From Symbiodinium natans (Eukaryota; Sar; Dinophyceae; Suessiales; Symbiodiniaceae): a DNA stretch of 62,500 nucleotides. This document shows, piece by piece, positions 32,200 through 46,379 of the stretch. The notes beneath the pieces were generated by a model that made no database searches, was not told the origin of the DNA, and was given only the letters and a program-made list of their open reading frames with translations. The DNA lies in contig CAJNDS010000203.1 of the NCBI GenBank assembly GCA_905221605.1, positions 127,501 to 190,000 on the forward strand, read 5' to 3'. Each line of letters opens with the position of its first letter. Within the stretch, counting starts at the first letter, position 1. A program made the translations under genes and the position numbers.

Positions 32200-35100
32200 T
32201 CTCAGCGTCTGGGCCTTCTTGCCAGCCGCAGCCTCACGCTGTGCCCAGGCTGGCAGCTTCTGGCCAGGAACCATCGTGAAGCGCGCATCGCCTCCTGGAT
32301 ATCGGCTTCGAGTTCTGGAAGGTTCAAAATCTGGTCACAACAGAATGGCACCTAGCACTTTATCCAAGAGCTTCTCGATGCCCTGCACGTCGCCCTTCAC
32401 CTGAAGAACAGCTTGGAAGCAGCGCTTTCACAGGGCTGCGCCACGCCAGATCGGCCTCACCCTCCTCACCATGATCCAGCAGAGTAAAGCGAAGCCTGCA
32501 AGTCTTTGTGATCACCAAACATACCCCCTCAACAAACGTCTTGACCCCCACGCGCCTTTTGTGAGGATTGAAGACCGCAGCGGATGGAAGCTGCGCAGGT
32601 TTGAACAAGTCCTGTACAAATCAAAGGGGCCGTTGCACAAAGGCAGAGGCGAACCGGTAAAATCATCAACCCAGTCCTTGTAGGCCTTCTCAACATTCAA
32701 ATTCATCCACATCCTGAGACAAAATGATGCAAAGGAAAGAGTTCCAAACATGAAGCCATGGCTGCGAGCCCTATGCTTTCTATCTTTAGGCAAGCATCCA
32801 CTTCATCTTGGCACCGCGGTCACTGAGCTGCGATGTGTATTTTTTGGACAGACCTTCTCTCAAGCAAAGCGAAATCACTGCACCTACCACCTGCACCAAG
32901 CCGTGAGGGTATCAACGCAATGAATGCAGAAGCAAAACAGCTGCGCTCGAACAAGAAGAAGTACAATGCCAGCTCGGCCTGTGAGCATGTCAATCTCAGC
33001 CTGGGAAGCTTCACCATCCTCGCCAAAGCAGCAGCTCCAATTGCAACCGATTTCCTGGTTGTACCTTCCTGATCCCAGCATGTTCATCCACCGGCCTTCA
33101 GGAAGATGACGCAGAGACCCTCGCCTTTGAAGCACACGTCCTGGAGCTGAGCTGAGATGCTGAGGACTCTGTCATGTTGTTGATGATGATGTTGATGATG
33201 ATGATGATGCGCTCAATGCGAGAGCCGCGACACGGGGGGGGGGGTTCACACGGCCTGGTGAGACTTCACGGTGAGTTCCGGCACTTCCTGCACCAACCAA
33301 GGCTTTGCCTCCTGACAATACATATGCGAAAACACTCAAAAAGGTCAAATGATTCCAGCGATTCCAGTGATTCAAGTGCTTCAACAGTCCGTGCCACCAA
33401 CCAGCTCCCAGTTGCTCCTCGGCGGTCTCTTCTTTGGCACCTCCGGGGCTTGTGACTTTATCGCCTCAGGTCAGGATTCGGTCAGGCCTCAGCAGGAAAC
33501 GCGGCTTGGCTCTGCTGAGTGCCAGGCCCATGCCGGATTCAGAGTGCAGATTCACCCAGTCTTTCAAAGCCAAGAAGTTGAACTCTCCGGGATACGTGTC
33601 CTGTACAGAACTTGTGTTGTCATGTCTGATACCTAGTAACTTACACAACGTGCCGAAGCACCTTCTTCTCGCCTTTCGCTCCCTGTTGTATGAGAACCTG
33701 AGAAGGCACATCTGGGCGCGTCTGGACGCATCGAGGCCGAATCGAGGCACCCCTAAGCGCATCTGTTCAAAGCCGTGTTGACTCGGCGAATGCCCAAATC
33801 AGGTACCGAGATCCGAACGGTGGGAAATTTCTTGACCTGTCGGAACTCAGGTCAGCGTAAAAGAGCTGCAAAATAAACAGCTCTGATCACACAAACTTGG
33901 TTCAACATGGAAGCATGCAGCTACAAGTGGTTTTCCTGCCTTGAACCGCTGGACAATGTCCGACTGGTCCTCTGTCACAAAGCCAAACTTGACCGTTCGT
34001 TTGAACACCTCAGTTTTGTTCACAAAGCTATCTGCCAAGGAGTGCTTCGTCGAATTCAGTGCGAAAAGGTGCGAAAAGTGTTTTTCAGCAAAGGAGCCGT
34101 CTCCGAGGAAAGCGCCTGTCACCACATGCGGAAGTACCCACAATACTTTTACTCGGTAAGCGGTACGACCGGTACGACCGTTACGACCGGTACGAGTGTA
34201 ACATGCAACGGCGCGATCCTTCCACATGAGGGGGACGGACTTCTTGTTGGAGAATAGAAGCGCCTGCACATTTTTGGAAGTTGATCTTAACATGCCTCTC
34301 CATCTCATGTGCACGACTCTGGGTACCATTTACCCTCAAGATGCCTTTGGCTTTGTCACGTCTGTTGTGAGAAACTTGTCGACGTTATCCTCTTCACAGG
34401 ATCTCATGTGCACACGAACATGAATCGACTGAAGGGGCCACCAACACGCACGAACGAGCCACGCCACCTTTGTGAGCTTTTCCGTCTGGTCGGGCATGAA
34501 CTTCGCAAGCTTGTTAAACACAGCCTCTCGCAAAAAAGCGTGCCGGGGGCAGTACATTGAGCGTGCTACGCGGGTACGCCCAGCCTTGCCCTCCAACTTG
34601 CCTTCTAATTTGAAGGCAGGCACCGGGTTTGGAGGATAGATCATGACAGTCGGAGTCTCCTGCTTCCGCACTCCGTATCATACAACTGAACAAACTATCG
34701 CAATCACAGGCAGCCAAAGCATCACAGAGCCTTGACCCCCTGCTTGTCGCAAAACACGGAGTACCTCGTCAGTGTTCGGGGGGGCTTCCTGCAAGTTGCA
34801 AAGTTCTGAACCAAGGCCGGCAACAGCACTTACGATAGCTCAATACAGCTCAATACAGCTCAATAAAGCTCAGCTTATCTCTATACAATTTCATGAAGTA
34901 TAAACAAAATGATGAATTGTTTGCGTTGCTTTGGCGCGCACTCTTTGCAGTTGATGGCACAAACTTTGGCCATGCCTTTCATGTCGCTGGCAACCTGCTT
35001 TCATCACACAGCACGACTGCGCAGCCCCACGTGGCACCCTACATGTCAACACCTTGTTGTACTCATCCAGAAACTTCCCATCTTCCTTGCTGTCGTCCTT

Positions 35101-35450
35101 GAAGAACCACAAACCTCCAGCAAGAAGGGCTGACGCAAGCATCCGAACATGCTCAACTTAGGATGCTGCTGCTCACGGAGCTGTCTCTGAACTTGGAAAT
35201 GATGCCGTCGAATGTGGATGCCTCGCAGCCGCGGTAACAGAGTTCAACACAGTTGAAATCAGTGTAACCAAGGTAACCCGACTTGCCTGGATCTGCATGA
35301 TGTCATGTTCCATGGCCTGCAGGTCCGCACAAGCAAATGTCGAAAGCTCTGCGCGGCAGTTGAAGAAAATGTTGCCTCTATCACCACTTTGCCCGTCACA
35401 AGGCTCGGCACCGCGGCCGCAAGGAGCCAACGACTCATGGTGAACCTCAT
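32200..35450 (-). CDS. second secreted protein gene, probable paralogue of the MAM gene N-terminal part
   Basis: The ATG at 35450 (or 35438) opens a signal peptide (MSRWLLAAAVPSLVTGKVVI). Exon-like minus-strand pieces follow: about 35340-35250 (FACADLQAMEHDIMQIQASR, VTLVTLISTVLNS), about 35140-35035 (MLASALLAGGLWFFKDDSKE, DGKFLDEYNKVL), about 34985-34895 (AKVCAINCKECAPKQRKQF), about 34650-34350 (VFNKLAKFMPDQTEKLTKVA, SCEEDNVDKFLTTDVTKPK), about 34120-33905 (LADSFVNKTEVFKRTVKFGF, VTEDQSDIVQRFKAGKPLVA), about 33615-33470 (DTYPGEFNFLALKDWVNLHS), about 32745-32640 (NLNVEKAYKDWVDDFTGS) and about 32340-32215 (QILNLPELEADIQEAMRASR). The hydrophobic segment followed by an acidic, KFLDEYNKVL-like helix resembles the equivalent part of the MAM gene (VGGLLGI, QDDQFRKLYEKIMEEV). 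I found no clear MAM domain here. Several pieces could belong to more than one gene. Confidence 0.5.
34837..34873. repeat. 10-bp tandem repeat (agctcaatac)
   Basis: Nearly four copies of a 10-base unit, lying between exon candidates of the second secreted-protein gene. Confidence 0.9.
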
Positions 35451-35855
35451 GGCACAGTACGGCAACAGTACGGCAACGCTCATGCCCAAACGTGCAAACG
35501 TGCTGAGGGACGAATGGTTGAGGGCGAGACTAGGTATGCTCGGCGTCCACGGCACCAAAAAATGCACAACCCGGCGACTGACCCGAGCCAAAAATCAATG
35601 CTGTCATTGACACATTGAAACAAGCATTAACTCAATACGTCCATGCACTGTTTAGGGCTTAGGGGTTTAACAATCACGAGGTAGCTGCCGTGGCCTGTGG
35701 GTGATTTCTCCGACCTGGAACTCGGGTCATGCAATCTTTCTGGTGGCAAGGTCTGGCAATGCAGCTGCACAAATTGGGCCACAACTGCTTGTTCTGACAG
35801 TTCAACCTCTTCCAAACTGCCATGCGCCAACTCCACCTGCGCGATTTTTGTGCTG

Positions 35856-35870
35856 CCCCCCCCCCCCCCC
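35856..35870. repeat. C homopolymer
   Basis: A run of 15 C. Length is likely to be variable or misread, so frames crossing it should not be trusted. Confidence 0.9.
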
Positions 35871-37600
35871 AGTTTCAATGTTTACAACTTACAAAAACGA
35901 CGACGCCATTCATGTGGGTCAGGCAGCCTCGGCATCGCTGCCAATGGTGCAAGCCCTCAATGTCACAGCAGAAGCTTCGGGTGACCCTGCCTAACACGAC
36001 ATGACAGACCGAAACAAGCTCTTTCAGACGAGTTTTAACAAGAGCATTGAGAGCCTGCGTACGGAACGTCACTTTCATGACCTTCCAACCAAAGTTCCAT
36101 GACAGGGCTCCTGGATCCGAAAAGCTGGGACGCAAACAACATCCGGCGCGTCGAGCTCTTGAAACTCGCTGAGTGCGGCATACCACACCTGTCGACGTCC
36201 AATGCGCTCAAGGCTTCGTCTTGCTTCGTCTTGCTGTGTTTGCTGCTCATCCTCCCACCTGTCTTTCCTGCTCTTTGCCGTGACCATTCTGCAAAGACCA
36301 TCTATTTCTCCGTGCCTCCGCCTGCTTGGCTCGAAAGGAGCTTGGCCTTGGGCATTCAGCAGCAGTCAAAACGCATCACCGCGCGCGCGCTTGCACCATC
36401 TGGCACCTTTCCCCTGGCGACAAAAAAGCCGGGGTAGGCTCTGGTACCTCGGCCACATGTTTCAGACAGACCTTACTGCTGATATCTGCTGATGCCAACA
36501 CATGACGAGAGCATTACCTCGTCTAGGACCAGGGTCTTCAGTCGACACTCGGTCAGTGCACCGTCTTCCTGGGCAAGAGCGAAGTCGCACAGCTCGTATA
36601 ATCACATCAACCTCCTGCGCAATTCTCGTCACGGTGAGCCTGCAGCGAGAGTTGGAGCTCGTGGGCGCCTTCCGGATACCTAGACGATGGAGCATGATGG
36701 AGCTCGGTTGCTGCTTCATGGCCAACAGCCGTCATCTACGAGGCTGCCGGCGGGCAAAGTCATGCAGTCATTTTTGCGAAATCTGGTTGCGTCAGGCTCC
36801 GGCAGTCTTTGCCAGTGCCGACACAATGCATTAGCAGGGCTCGAACACTGAACCCTCATCTTTGTACACTTCGGAGAGCCCATCATGATGTTCATGATGC
36901 GGCAAGTGGCCACTTCAAAGGAGCCGCCCAGACTCGTCTTGCATCTCAGCACCAAGATGCATCCGAGGCATGTCTACAGAACTGCCCATGCGGTCAATCC
37001 ACCAGGAAGGCCTACCAGGGAGCAGATGAGCTACGGAAGCAGTGAAGCGTAACTCGGTTGTCACAGCCATTGAAGGGACCAGCGGACCTCAGCGCGCTCC
37101 CTGGTAGCACTTCAATCGTGGCTCGTCCCCCTTCGCCACCAATGCGGCTTAGCGCCTGCGAGTCCACTTCCAGCACAGGAACAAGCAAAGGATTGGGTCC
37201 TGGCCGGTCACAATCACATCAGTCTCAATGCTAAGGCACTAGTTAAGCAACTGCCAAAGACATTGGCAAAAGGTCGCCGGCACAAGTGCACGTGCATGCG
37301 GAGCGGAGTCCTGCTGATCTCATAAAATTGGAAAGGGCAATGCCAGACTTGAGGTCTTGCTTTAAGACTTCTTCGAACCTCCACCTTCTTAAAAACTGCC
37401 TGCGCTGCAAGAACTGCGTTGCAATCATCGGTTGGATCGCCTTTGGAGAACCCAACGCCTCGCATCTCTCTCTCTCTCTCTCACAGAGCGCGCCCATGTA
37501 TGCAATTGATTATTCAGGGCCAACTAACCCTCACACCAAAAAGACGACAGGCGAAAGTACCAACATGCTCGGCCGCGCTTGAAAAACCGGTAGCTTCACT
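35870..37600 (-). other. no firm gene; scattered exon-like minus-strand pieces
   Basis: About 36285-36080 reads KSRKDRWEDEQQTQQDEARR, then GRRQVWYAALSEFQELDAPD. About 37440-37250 reads TQFLQRRQFLRRWRFEEVLK, then DLKSGIALSNFMRSAGLRS. These are helix-rich and plausible as exons but carry no family signature, and no splice sites were fixed. Nothing else is recognised in this stretch. A short CT repeat lies at about 37465-37482. Confidence 0.3.
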
Positions 37601-38085
37601 TTAAATGGGCCGTGCGTCGTCCCAAGCCGTGCCCTGGACCTCCTCCTCCTCGTCCATGTCCTCACATCCAAAAGGCATTGTGAAGCCTGCATCCACCGCG
37701 ACACTCAGAGTCTTCTGTGAAGGCTCGACGATCGCGAGCAGGAAGATGTCAAGCAGTCCACCAGGTTGCCACTTCTCGGGCATCTCGTTTTGTGAGATGG
37801 CCCCAAGCAGCTGGTCTTGTCTGAGCCAGACGATCTCCGATAAAACAGATGGCGTTGTGTGCGGCAAGGTCTCCCCGCTGGGTAAGGGGATAACGAACTG
37901 CTTATCAAAAATACTCGCTGGCTGCCCCACACTTGTGGGGCGGACAGATGAAAAGGCGGGATTGCTGAAGATGCCCACTCCAAGCCTGAAAGCCCCTGAA
38001 AATGCCTCCGCGACATCTTTTGTGTCAAGAGCCTCCGTTGCCTCGTGTGGAGCCACCCGCTCCACTAGAACTCGAAACCTGGCTG
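37601..38085 (-). CDS. 3' exon of an unknown protein
   Basis: An open minus-strand frame of about 160 codons ends in a stop at 37601. It contains ALDTKDVAEAFSGAFRLGVG, FDKQFVIPLPSGETLPHTTP, VLSEIVWLRQDQLLGAISQN, LLDIFLLAIVEPSQKTLSVA and an acidic end (CEDMDEEEEVQGTAWDDARP). Balanced composition over its full length makes it one of the more convincing coding stretches of unknown identity here. No in-frame ATG lies near its 5' end, so it is probably the last exon of a split gene. Confidence 0.5.
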
Positions 38086-38089
38086 CTCA

Positions 38090-38930
38090 ATCATCCATAT
38101 AGAGATATTGATGTACATACATGTACATAGATGTACATACTTGGCTGCACTTAGCAGGGTAGCTATAAATTTAGTTTTTAAATTTTAGCTGCCGTGTTAA
38201 GAAACCCAATAAACCCAAAAAGGCTAAGGATCTAAAGTTACAGTAAAGCACCACAGAGCATGGATGCACATCTGCTGCTGTGTTGCGGCCGCAATATGTA
38301 GTCTCATACAAGTAGCAAGAACTCATGCCGCCCTGCGGTGACCGCACGCGCCGCTATCAAATGGACAAGAGAACCTTAGCTGCACGCGCAAAGGCGCTCT
38401 CGGAGATCCCAAGAGATCAGGTTCATCTCCCTGGGCCAAACAGCTCCCATGGGTTCGGGCGAAGAGTTTATAAGGTTCATGGAATTTATAGGGTTCATAC
38501 GGTTCATATTTTCCAAGGGTTCATGGATGTTCATGGATGTTCATGGGGTTCCTAGGGTCTAGAGGGTTTATCGGGGCCGTTTCAGTCAAGGCACCCGTCG
38601 CTGTTTCTCCATCCGAGTCCTCGACGGCCTCCGTGTTAGACAGCGCCGACTCTGCACCCGCCGATTGCGCGGAGGTAGCTGAGATTCCCCTCATGAAGTC
38701 CCCGGCCCTTACTGGTACAGAGACTGGGACAGAGCATGAACTCATCGAAGCAACAGACCGAGACAAGCACAAAGTGCAAACTGCACTGCTTTTGCTAAAG
38801 GCTTGTCTAATTTCACAGAGACGCCGAGGCTATGCGGCTTGTGTCAACGACACTTTATTTCTATCTTTTGACATTCCTTGATGTCCCTATGTCTTTCCTT
38901 ATTTCTTAACCTTGCCGAAGGAGGCCGACC
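38090..38930. other. short repeats and ambiguous open frames
   Basis: tgtacata-type repeats lie at 38110-38140 and ggttcatgg-type repeats at about 38455-38555. At 38560-38880 both strands are open and acidic or serine-rich (plus: VKAPVAVSPSESSTASVLDS; minus: GISATSAQSAGAESALSNTE), so strand cannot be decided. No domain is seen. Confidence 0.35.
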
Positions 38931-38944
38931 GAAGGCATGCTCTC

Positions 38945-39338
38945 TCTCGCTCTTTCTCCTTCTTCTTCTTCTACTCCTTCTTCTTGTTCTTGTTCTTCTT
39001 ATTATTCTTCTTCTCCTCCTCCTTCTTCTTGTTCTTCTTCTCCTTCTAATTCTTCTACTTATTCTTCTAATTCTTCTTCTTCTTCTTCTTCTTCTTCTTC
39101 TTCTTCTTCTTCTTCTTCTTCTTCTTCTTCTTCTTCTTCTTCTTCTTCTTCTTCTTCTTCTTCTTCTTCTTCTTCTTCTTCTTCTTCTTCTTCTTCTTCT
39201 TCTTCTTCTTCTTCTTCTTCTTCTTCTTCTTCTTCTTCTTCTTCTTCTTCTTCTTCTTCTTCTTCTTCTTCTTCTTCTTCTTCTTCTTCTTCTTCTTCTT
39301 CTTCTTCTTCTTCTTCTTCTTCTTCTTCTTCTTCTTGC
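38945..39338. repeat. TTC/GAA trinucleotide microsatellite
   Basis: A degenerate left part (38945-39070) leads into about 265 bases of pure TTC repeat (39073-39337). All frames are open, so the poly-Ser, poly-Leu, poly-Arg and poly-Glu readings are artefacts. The tract is pure pyrimidine on the plus strand. Confidence 0.98.
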
Positions 39339-39349
39339 GCGCCTCTCTC

Positions 39350-40660
39350 GCCCTGTCGCTTTCTCGGGGTCAACGAACCACTCGTCCCAAGAAAACTCCG
39401 CAGCACACCAAAGGCAAGATCTCAGAAGACTTTCGAAACCTAACTGCACCCAGCGGCAGATGCAGAATCTCGGCCGTTGCCGTTAGCCTGGCAACGCAAA
39501 CAATGACCAGGGGCTTTGCGCACGTTCTTTGCTGGCTTGCCCGCAACGAAATAAGAATTTGAAAATTTGGAAAGAACCACGAGCTCTGGAGGTGTAGCTG
39601 CCGATTGTTCAGTGCACTCGGAGGTCCCAGGCTCTTCTCGGATCAGGTTCCATTGTTGCACCCCAGCTTGAGTTGTTTTGGCACTCTGGGTGATTTGCAA
39701 AGGAATCCTCAGTCGCTAGAGCGTCGGTACCGACATCGCACTGGGGGGTAACGGGGTTTCGGGTACCTATTTCGGGAGACTGACCAGAGGCTCATGTCCA
39801 AGGGCAAGATGGAGTGTCATAATGCACCGTACGCCATACGTAGCGCCTCGGCCTTCCCCCACGTTTGAAGCAGGTGTGTCTGCAATATGTCTTGAAACAG
39901 TTTGTTGCTTCCCGGCCCAAACAAAACATAAAATCGAAACAGGTCCGGGTGCCCTCCGCGCAGCCTCCCCTAGGGGTTACTGTGCTACAGCACCTGGCAG
40001 AGATTATTGGCAAGCTGCAGTCCAAATGGATGTTGCACTCGAGCACCAGAAATGTTTGCTGCTTTGTCCCCAACACTGTGTCAACACGAGGGGTTGTTCC
40101 ACTAAGAGTGAACGGGTCTTAGATTGATTTGCGCGCGCGGAGTGCGATATGCGGACGTCATTCCTCGAGCAGCGCTCGCATTTTGGACGACAATCGCACC
40201 TGTTTCCACTGTGCGACGGAAGTCTTACGGGGGGCCTTTTGCAAAACCGCAAGCTGCTTTTGGCTTCGTGGATGGTGTCGAGTCGCGCTCTCGAGAGGCC
40301 CCGCGCACGCAGTGTCTGGGTGTTTGGAAGTTTGGAGCGGGGGGGGGGAGATCGTGCTCTCCGCCTAAGCACCACTTTTCGCGGCTTGCATCGCTCTGCG
40401 TCCTGAAAACGGTTCCCTGCATTTTCGCGATGTTGGAAAAACGGTTCCCTGCATTTTCGCGATGTTGGAAATCGTGCTCCCGCCTAGGCGCCGCGCGTAT
40501 CGACGTCGCCATCCTCGCTCTCCTGGCGATCTCCTGGTGTGCTGGTCTCTTCGTGCTCTGCCGCTGGGGCTGCTCCTCATCGTTTTCCTTGTGTCTGGAG
40601 AGCTTGACATGCTCTTCCAGCCCCATCTGGTCTCTCACTGTTTGGGCTCTACGATGGTCT
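39350..40660. other. no recognised gene
   Basis: Open frames on both strands, the longest about 225 codons on plus at 40124-40801, without motif support. A 32-bp direct duplication lies inside (listed separately). Confidence 0.4.
40406..40470. repeat. 32-bp tandem duplication
   Basis: The segment cggttccctgcattttcgcg plus 12 further bases is repeated with a 32-base period (starts 40410 and 40442), essentially without differences. Confidence 0.93.
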
Positions 40661-40679
40661 ACGCTGGCATACTCTCATT

Positions 40680-41540
40680 TCTGCAGCGACAAGCAAGACG
40701 AGCACCGCAATGATACTCCTGGAACCGCGTCCCAGCCTCCTCTCCTGATTTTTGGTGTCGTCGGTGCAGTGGTGCGGAACTTGTCCTGCTTACAGCATTG
40801 ACCGTCGGTGATTTGCACTGTGCTCCATAAGCTGCACTCTGAAACAGAGGAGCAATAACAAGCAAACCCATTCCTTTGGATGGATGCTGTCGGGTCAGGA
40901 AAGAACTCGCTGAAATTTCCGACAAGACTACAACAATCCTCGTACGAGTTTGGCTCTGGTTCCCTACAGTACAAACTCCTTGGTAGTTTTGAACAGCAAC
41001 ACCATGCAACACCTTCAAGCGGCAGCATGGATCCCGGTCGCGTGCAGCCAAGAAGCGACACTGCATAATTATCGCTCCATTCTCAAGCGCCACCCTCGCA
41101 AAATGCCGATCCAAGGCATGCTGGGGAATAGCAAAGCAAGTGTGGAAGCAGCGCCGCCGGACCATCCACGGACAACTTGGGGTCACATAGGCTAGCCGCT
41201 TGCCTGCCAGCCTGGGCGAAAAAGCATCTCAAAAACACGCGATGGGTGAACCCGGATTCCAAGAAACGGTTTCGCTCAATGTCACACAGCGTTACCGTCT
41301 GGGCTGGGCGCTTCTTTGCCGCTTTAAGCTCCTCAAAGCCTTCTTGGTCATCCTTCTGTGCAGATTTTTCCTCGAGCGGGCGGTAGTGCGTGTGCTCAAA
41401 TCCGAAACGGACGTCCACTGCATCGCACATGGCGCTGGTTCCTTGGCAAACGGGGACTTATTCCAACTGTTCTTGACAAAGCCTGCGATATCCGGCGATG
41501 GAGTCAGGCACGGCGCCCTGAAGGAAAGCATCGATTGCAC
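40680..41540 (-). CDS. possible third secreted-protein paralogue or Cys-rich protein
   Basis: Minus-strand pieces: about 41535-41425 (PDIAGFVKNSWNKSPFAKEP), about 41430-41230 (CDAVDVRFGFEHTHYRPLEE, KDDQEGFEELKAAKKRPAQT, TLCDIERNRFLESGFTHRV) and about 41060-40800, a cysteine-rich frame (YCREPEPNSYEDCCSLVGNF, SEFFPDPTASIQRNGFACYC). VRFGFEHT is loosely like VKFGFVTE in the gene at 32-35.5 kb, and the cysteine-rich part would suit an extracellular protein. Neither link is strong. Confidence 0.35.
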
Positions 41541-41559
41541 TGGTGGACGCCTCCAGCTG

Positions 41560-42700
41560 CACTGACCTGAAACAACTTCAGGGACTAGGGGCCGCTGAAA
41601 GGCCTGAAAATTTCACCCGAAACCTGAACTCAACCAAAGGAGGGGACTGTGTGCGCCATTCGGTGGTATCAGGAGCCACTGGCACGGAGCTGCCGAGTGG
41701 GACCCGAGCCTTGTTGGCAGTTGGGTGCTCGTGCGCTTTGCATGCTGGAAGAAGCTCTTTCTGCCAAGGAACTGAAAGGATAACTCGAATTGCATCACCT
41801 TGGCACCGCGATGCACTGCTGGCCGGCGATCTCGGCGAGAAGCGAGTTCCGAACGCCCGTCGGTCAAGCCATGTTTAAAACAACCAGATCCACCCCCCCT
41901 CCGCCCCCCCGCCCCTGCCCGATGCATCCGCGCTTCGTGTGTGTGCAAAATTTGAATGACAAAAACTCCACGAAGACAACAGGAGATGAAACACTAGACA
42001 ATAGACATTGGGAGTGAGTCCGCTATTTTTGCTGGCAGGACTTGCAAATGGGGCCTGGTTTGTCAATTTAAAAGGCATTTGTGATTTTTCAATTGTGACC
42101 CAGCCACTCTGAAAACACATTTGCAGATTTCCTGATTTTTAGTGTTTTCAGGCTTTCACTTATTTAACACATGGCACACATTTTCAAAAATGCCCCAGAT
42201 CTCTTTAATCTAAAGTTTGCAGATGGGTCCTTACTTGGGAGCAGATGGGTCCTTACTTGGGAATGGAGAGGGCATTGAAATCTTCAGATCTGCCCCTAAA
42301 GTCCTTAAATTGACAAGTGGGGCTATATGTGGGATTTGGAAGGTGCGTGAAAATTGTTCAATTGTGGGTAGGGGGCAGGGGTGCCGAGCAGTCCAAGCAG
42401 AGGCAGAGGGAGGTACACGCAACCCCCCCCAAGCGCAATGATGCTCATGATTCATGATGAGGTAGCGTGGCTTAGGGCAGGATTCAGGCTTGAGTTGCGT
42501 GTCACCCGCGAATGCGAGAAACCACAGGAAAGCCTGCACATTTTCGAATTGGGATCAGGCGCTCATTGCTCTGTCGGTGCTTTGCTGACCGTGGAGGGCT
42601 TCCTCGACCAGCTTTGACTTCCTCGGGCCTTCAAACGAAGATCGGGTCTTCCGCCTGTCCGGTCGCCGAGAACCTGACGCTGGCTCATGGCAAGGGAGCG
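41560..42700. other. no recognised gene
   Basis: Short open frames only. A C-rich run lies at 41890-41915, and a gcagatgggtccttacttggga direct repeat is present at about 42220-42262 (period about 21). Nothing further supported. Confidence 0.4.
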
Positions 42701-42708
42701 GACTCAAG

Positions 42709-45090
<2,382 letters not shown>

Positions 45091-45099
45091 ATGGCCCAA

Positions 45100-45450
45100 G
45101 GGAAGCGAGATGAGCACTCCGCTCGAGGCAGCAATAAACTACAGTGGCAGTCACGGTCTTCACCGTGAGTGCGAATCCCAAACAGCGGGTGAAGCGGGAA
45201 ACCTTGGGGGGGCGGGGTGGGTTTGGGTACTTTAAACTGCGAATGGGTTCGTACCTCGAAGGCCTGACAAAGGGTGAGAAGCCAGAGTGAGCCCTGTGAG
45301 TGTTGATTTTGGGTAAATCCAGGACACAGGAAACGCCTATGGCTTGTATCAACAACATCAGAGGTTTTAGCAGCTAAGGTGCAGAAAAGCCTTGACTCTT
45401 TCCACTTGCATCTCCGCCCCCAGAATATCTGCTTGATCGCCATGCCTCAC
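45100..45450 (-). CDS. possible exon, unknown
   Basis: A minus-strand frame starting near 45443 reads MAIKQIFW and continues TSDVVDTSHRRFLCPGFTQN. It is weakly protein-like, lies directly upstream of the BTB/BACK start and could be its 5' exon or a separate gene end. Confidence 0.25.
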
Positions 45451-45469
45451 CTGCCCCCTTAGCTCCAGG

Positions 45470-45900
45470 CAAGAAGAAGCCTTGTAGCAGCTTGAAACTC
45501 TAGCCGACATTGGGACTGCATTCCTTTCTGTTGTCCTGCAGGAGGGGGGGTTGCTATGGATGATGCGCAGCCATGCAGCAAGCTGAAACGCGGTCTGGAC
45601 GAAAATGCTGCTTCTGCATTCGTCTGTGTCTTCTCGCCCTCATCGGTTCCCGTCTTCTCTTCCAACACCCAAACTCGGACATCTGCTGATCCCAGCCAGG
45701 ACCTCTGCGCAAGGTCCTCAGGCCGAAAGGGGCTGACCATGTGCTTCGACAAAAAGAGTCTACCCCCCACGATAGCCCACGAGCCAGTGTGATCCAACGT
45801 GCCTCGCCGGCTTTGTAACGTGACTTGAGACTTTGGATTTGCCTGGCAGTCTCTGAAAGCAGCACATGCTCTTCACTATCTTCACCTCCGCATTTACCCA
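45470..45900 (-). CDS. probable exons, unknown protein
   Basis: About 45897-45800 reads GGEDSEEHVLLSETARQIQS, then LKSRYKAGEAR. About 45790-45540, in a second frame, reads GSWAIVGGRLFLSKHMVSPF, EDLAQRSWLGSADVRVWVL and TDEGEKTQTNAEAAFSSRPR. Both look genuinely coding and abut, suggesting a very short intron or a frameshift between them. No family is recognised; they may be upstream exons of the BTB/BACK gene. Confidence 0.45.
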
Positions 45901-46370
45901 TGAGAATAACTTTGATTGGTATGCCGATAAATATGGCTTAGTTCCAAGCCTCGGGGGCGGTCGGGGTGGCTGCTGCGACTGCGGCCGAGCGATCCGAGGC
46001 ATGTGCCTGGCAGCGGAGGCCAAGGTTGTAAAGGACAAGATGCCTGCGGCCCGACTTGTGCTTCAAGGTCACAGGTCATCTTGCCAGGGCTGCAGGGTCC
46101 TGGGCTGAGAGACCAGCATGCCAAAAACGTGAAGCAAGCAAAATGCCAAGCATGAAGCTGTCGGTAACGCTCTTGACCTCGTGGCCTTCCTTCACTTCTT
46201 CACGTGATACTTTTTGTCCGACAGCAACCGACTGCGCCCAGTTGACACGTTCTGCTCTCCAGCGGCCCATAGCTCTCTGTTTTGTTTGTGGGCTTTTGCC
46301 CAGTCTTCCAGCAACATGCTCTCCCTCAGGCACCCGCCTTCCCCTTGGACGCACTCGGTTCAACATCCCA
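45900..46370 (-). CDS. possible exons, unknown protein
   Basis: About 46260-46150 reads NWAQSVAVGQKVSREEVKEG, then HEVKSVTDSFMLGILLASRF. About 45970-45870 reads TKPYLSAYQSKLFSWVNAEV with KIVKSMCCFQRL. Another frame over 46330-46200 (LLEDWAKAHKQNRELWAAGE) is equally protein-like, so the true splice pattern is unknown. Confidence 0.35.
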
Positions 46371-46379
46371 AAACCCCAG

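Noticed and set aside
38844-39486. Frames of about 200 codons of poly-Arg, poly-Leu, poly-Ser or poly-Glu
   Set aside because: They are translations of the TTC/GAA repeat; all frames are open for trivial reasons.
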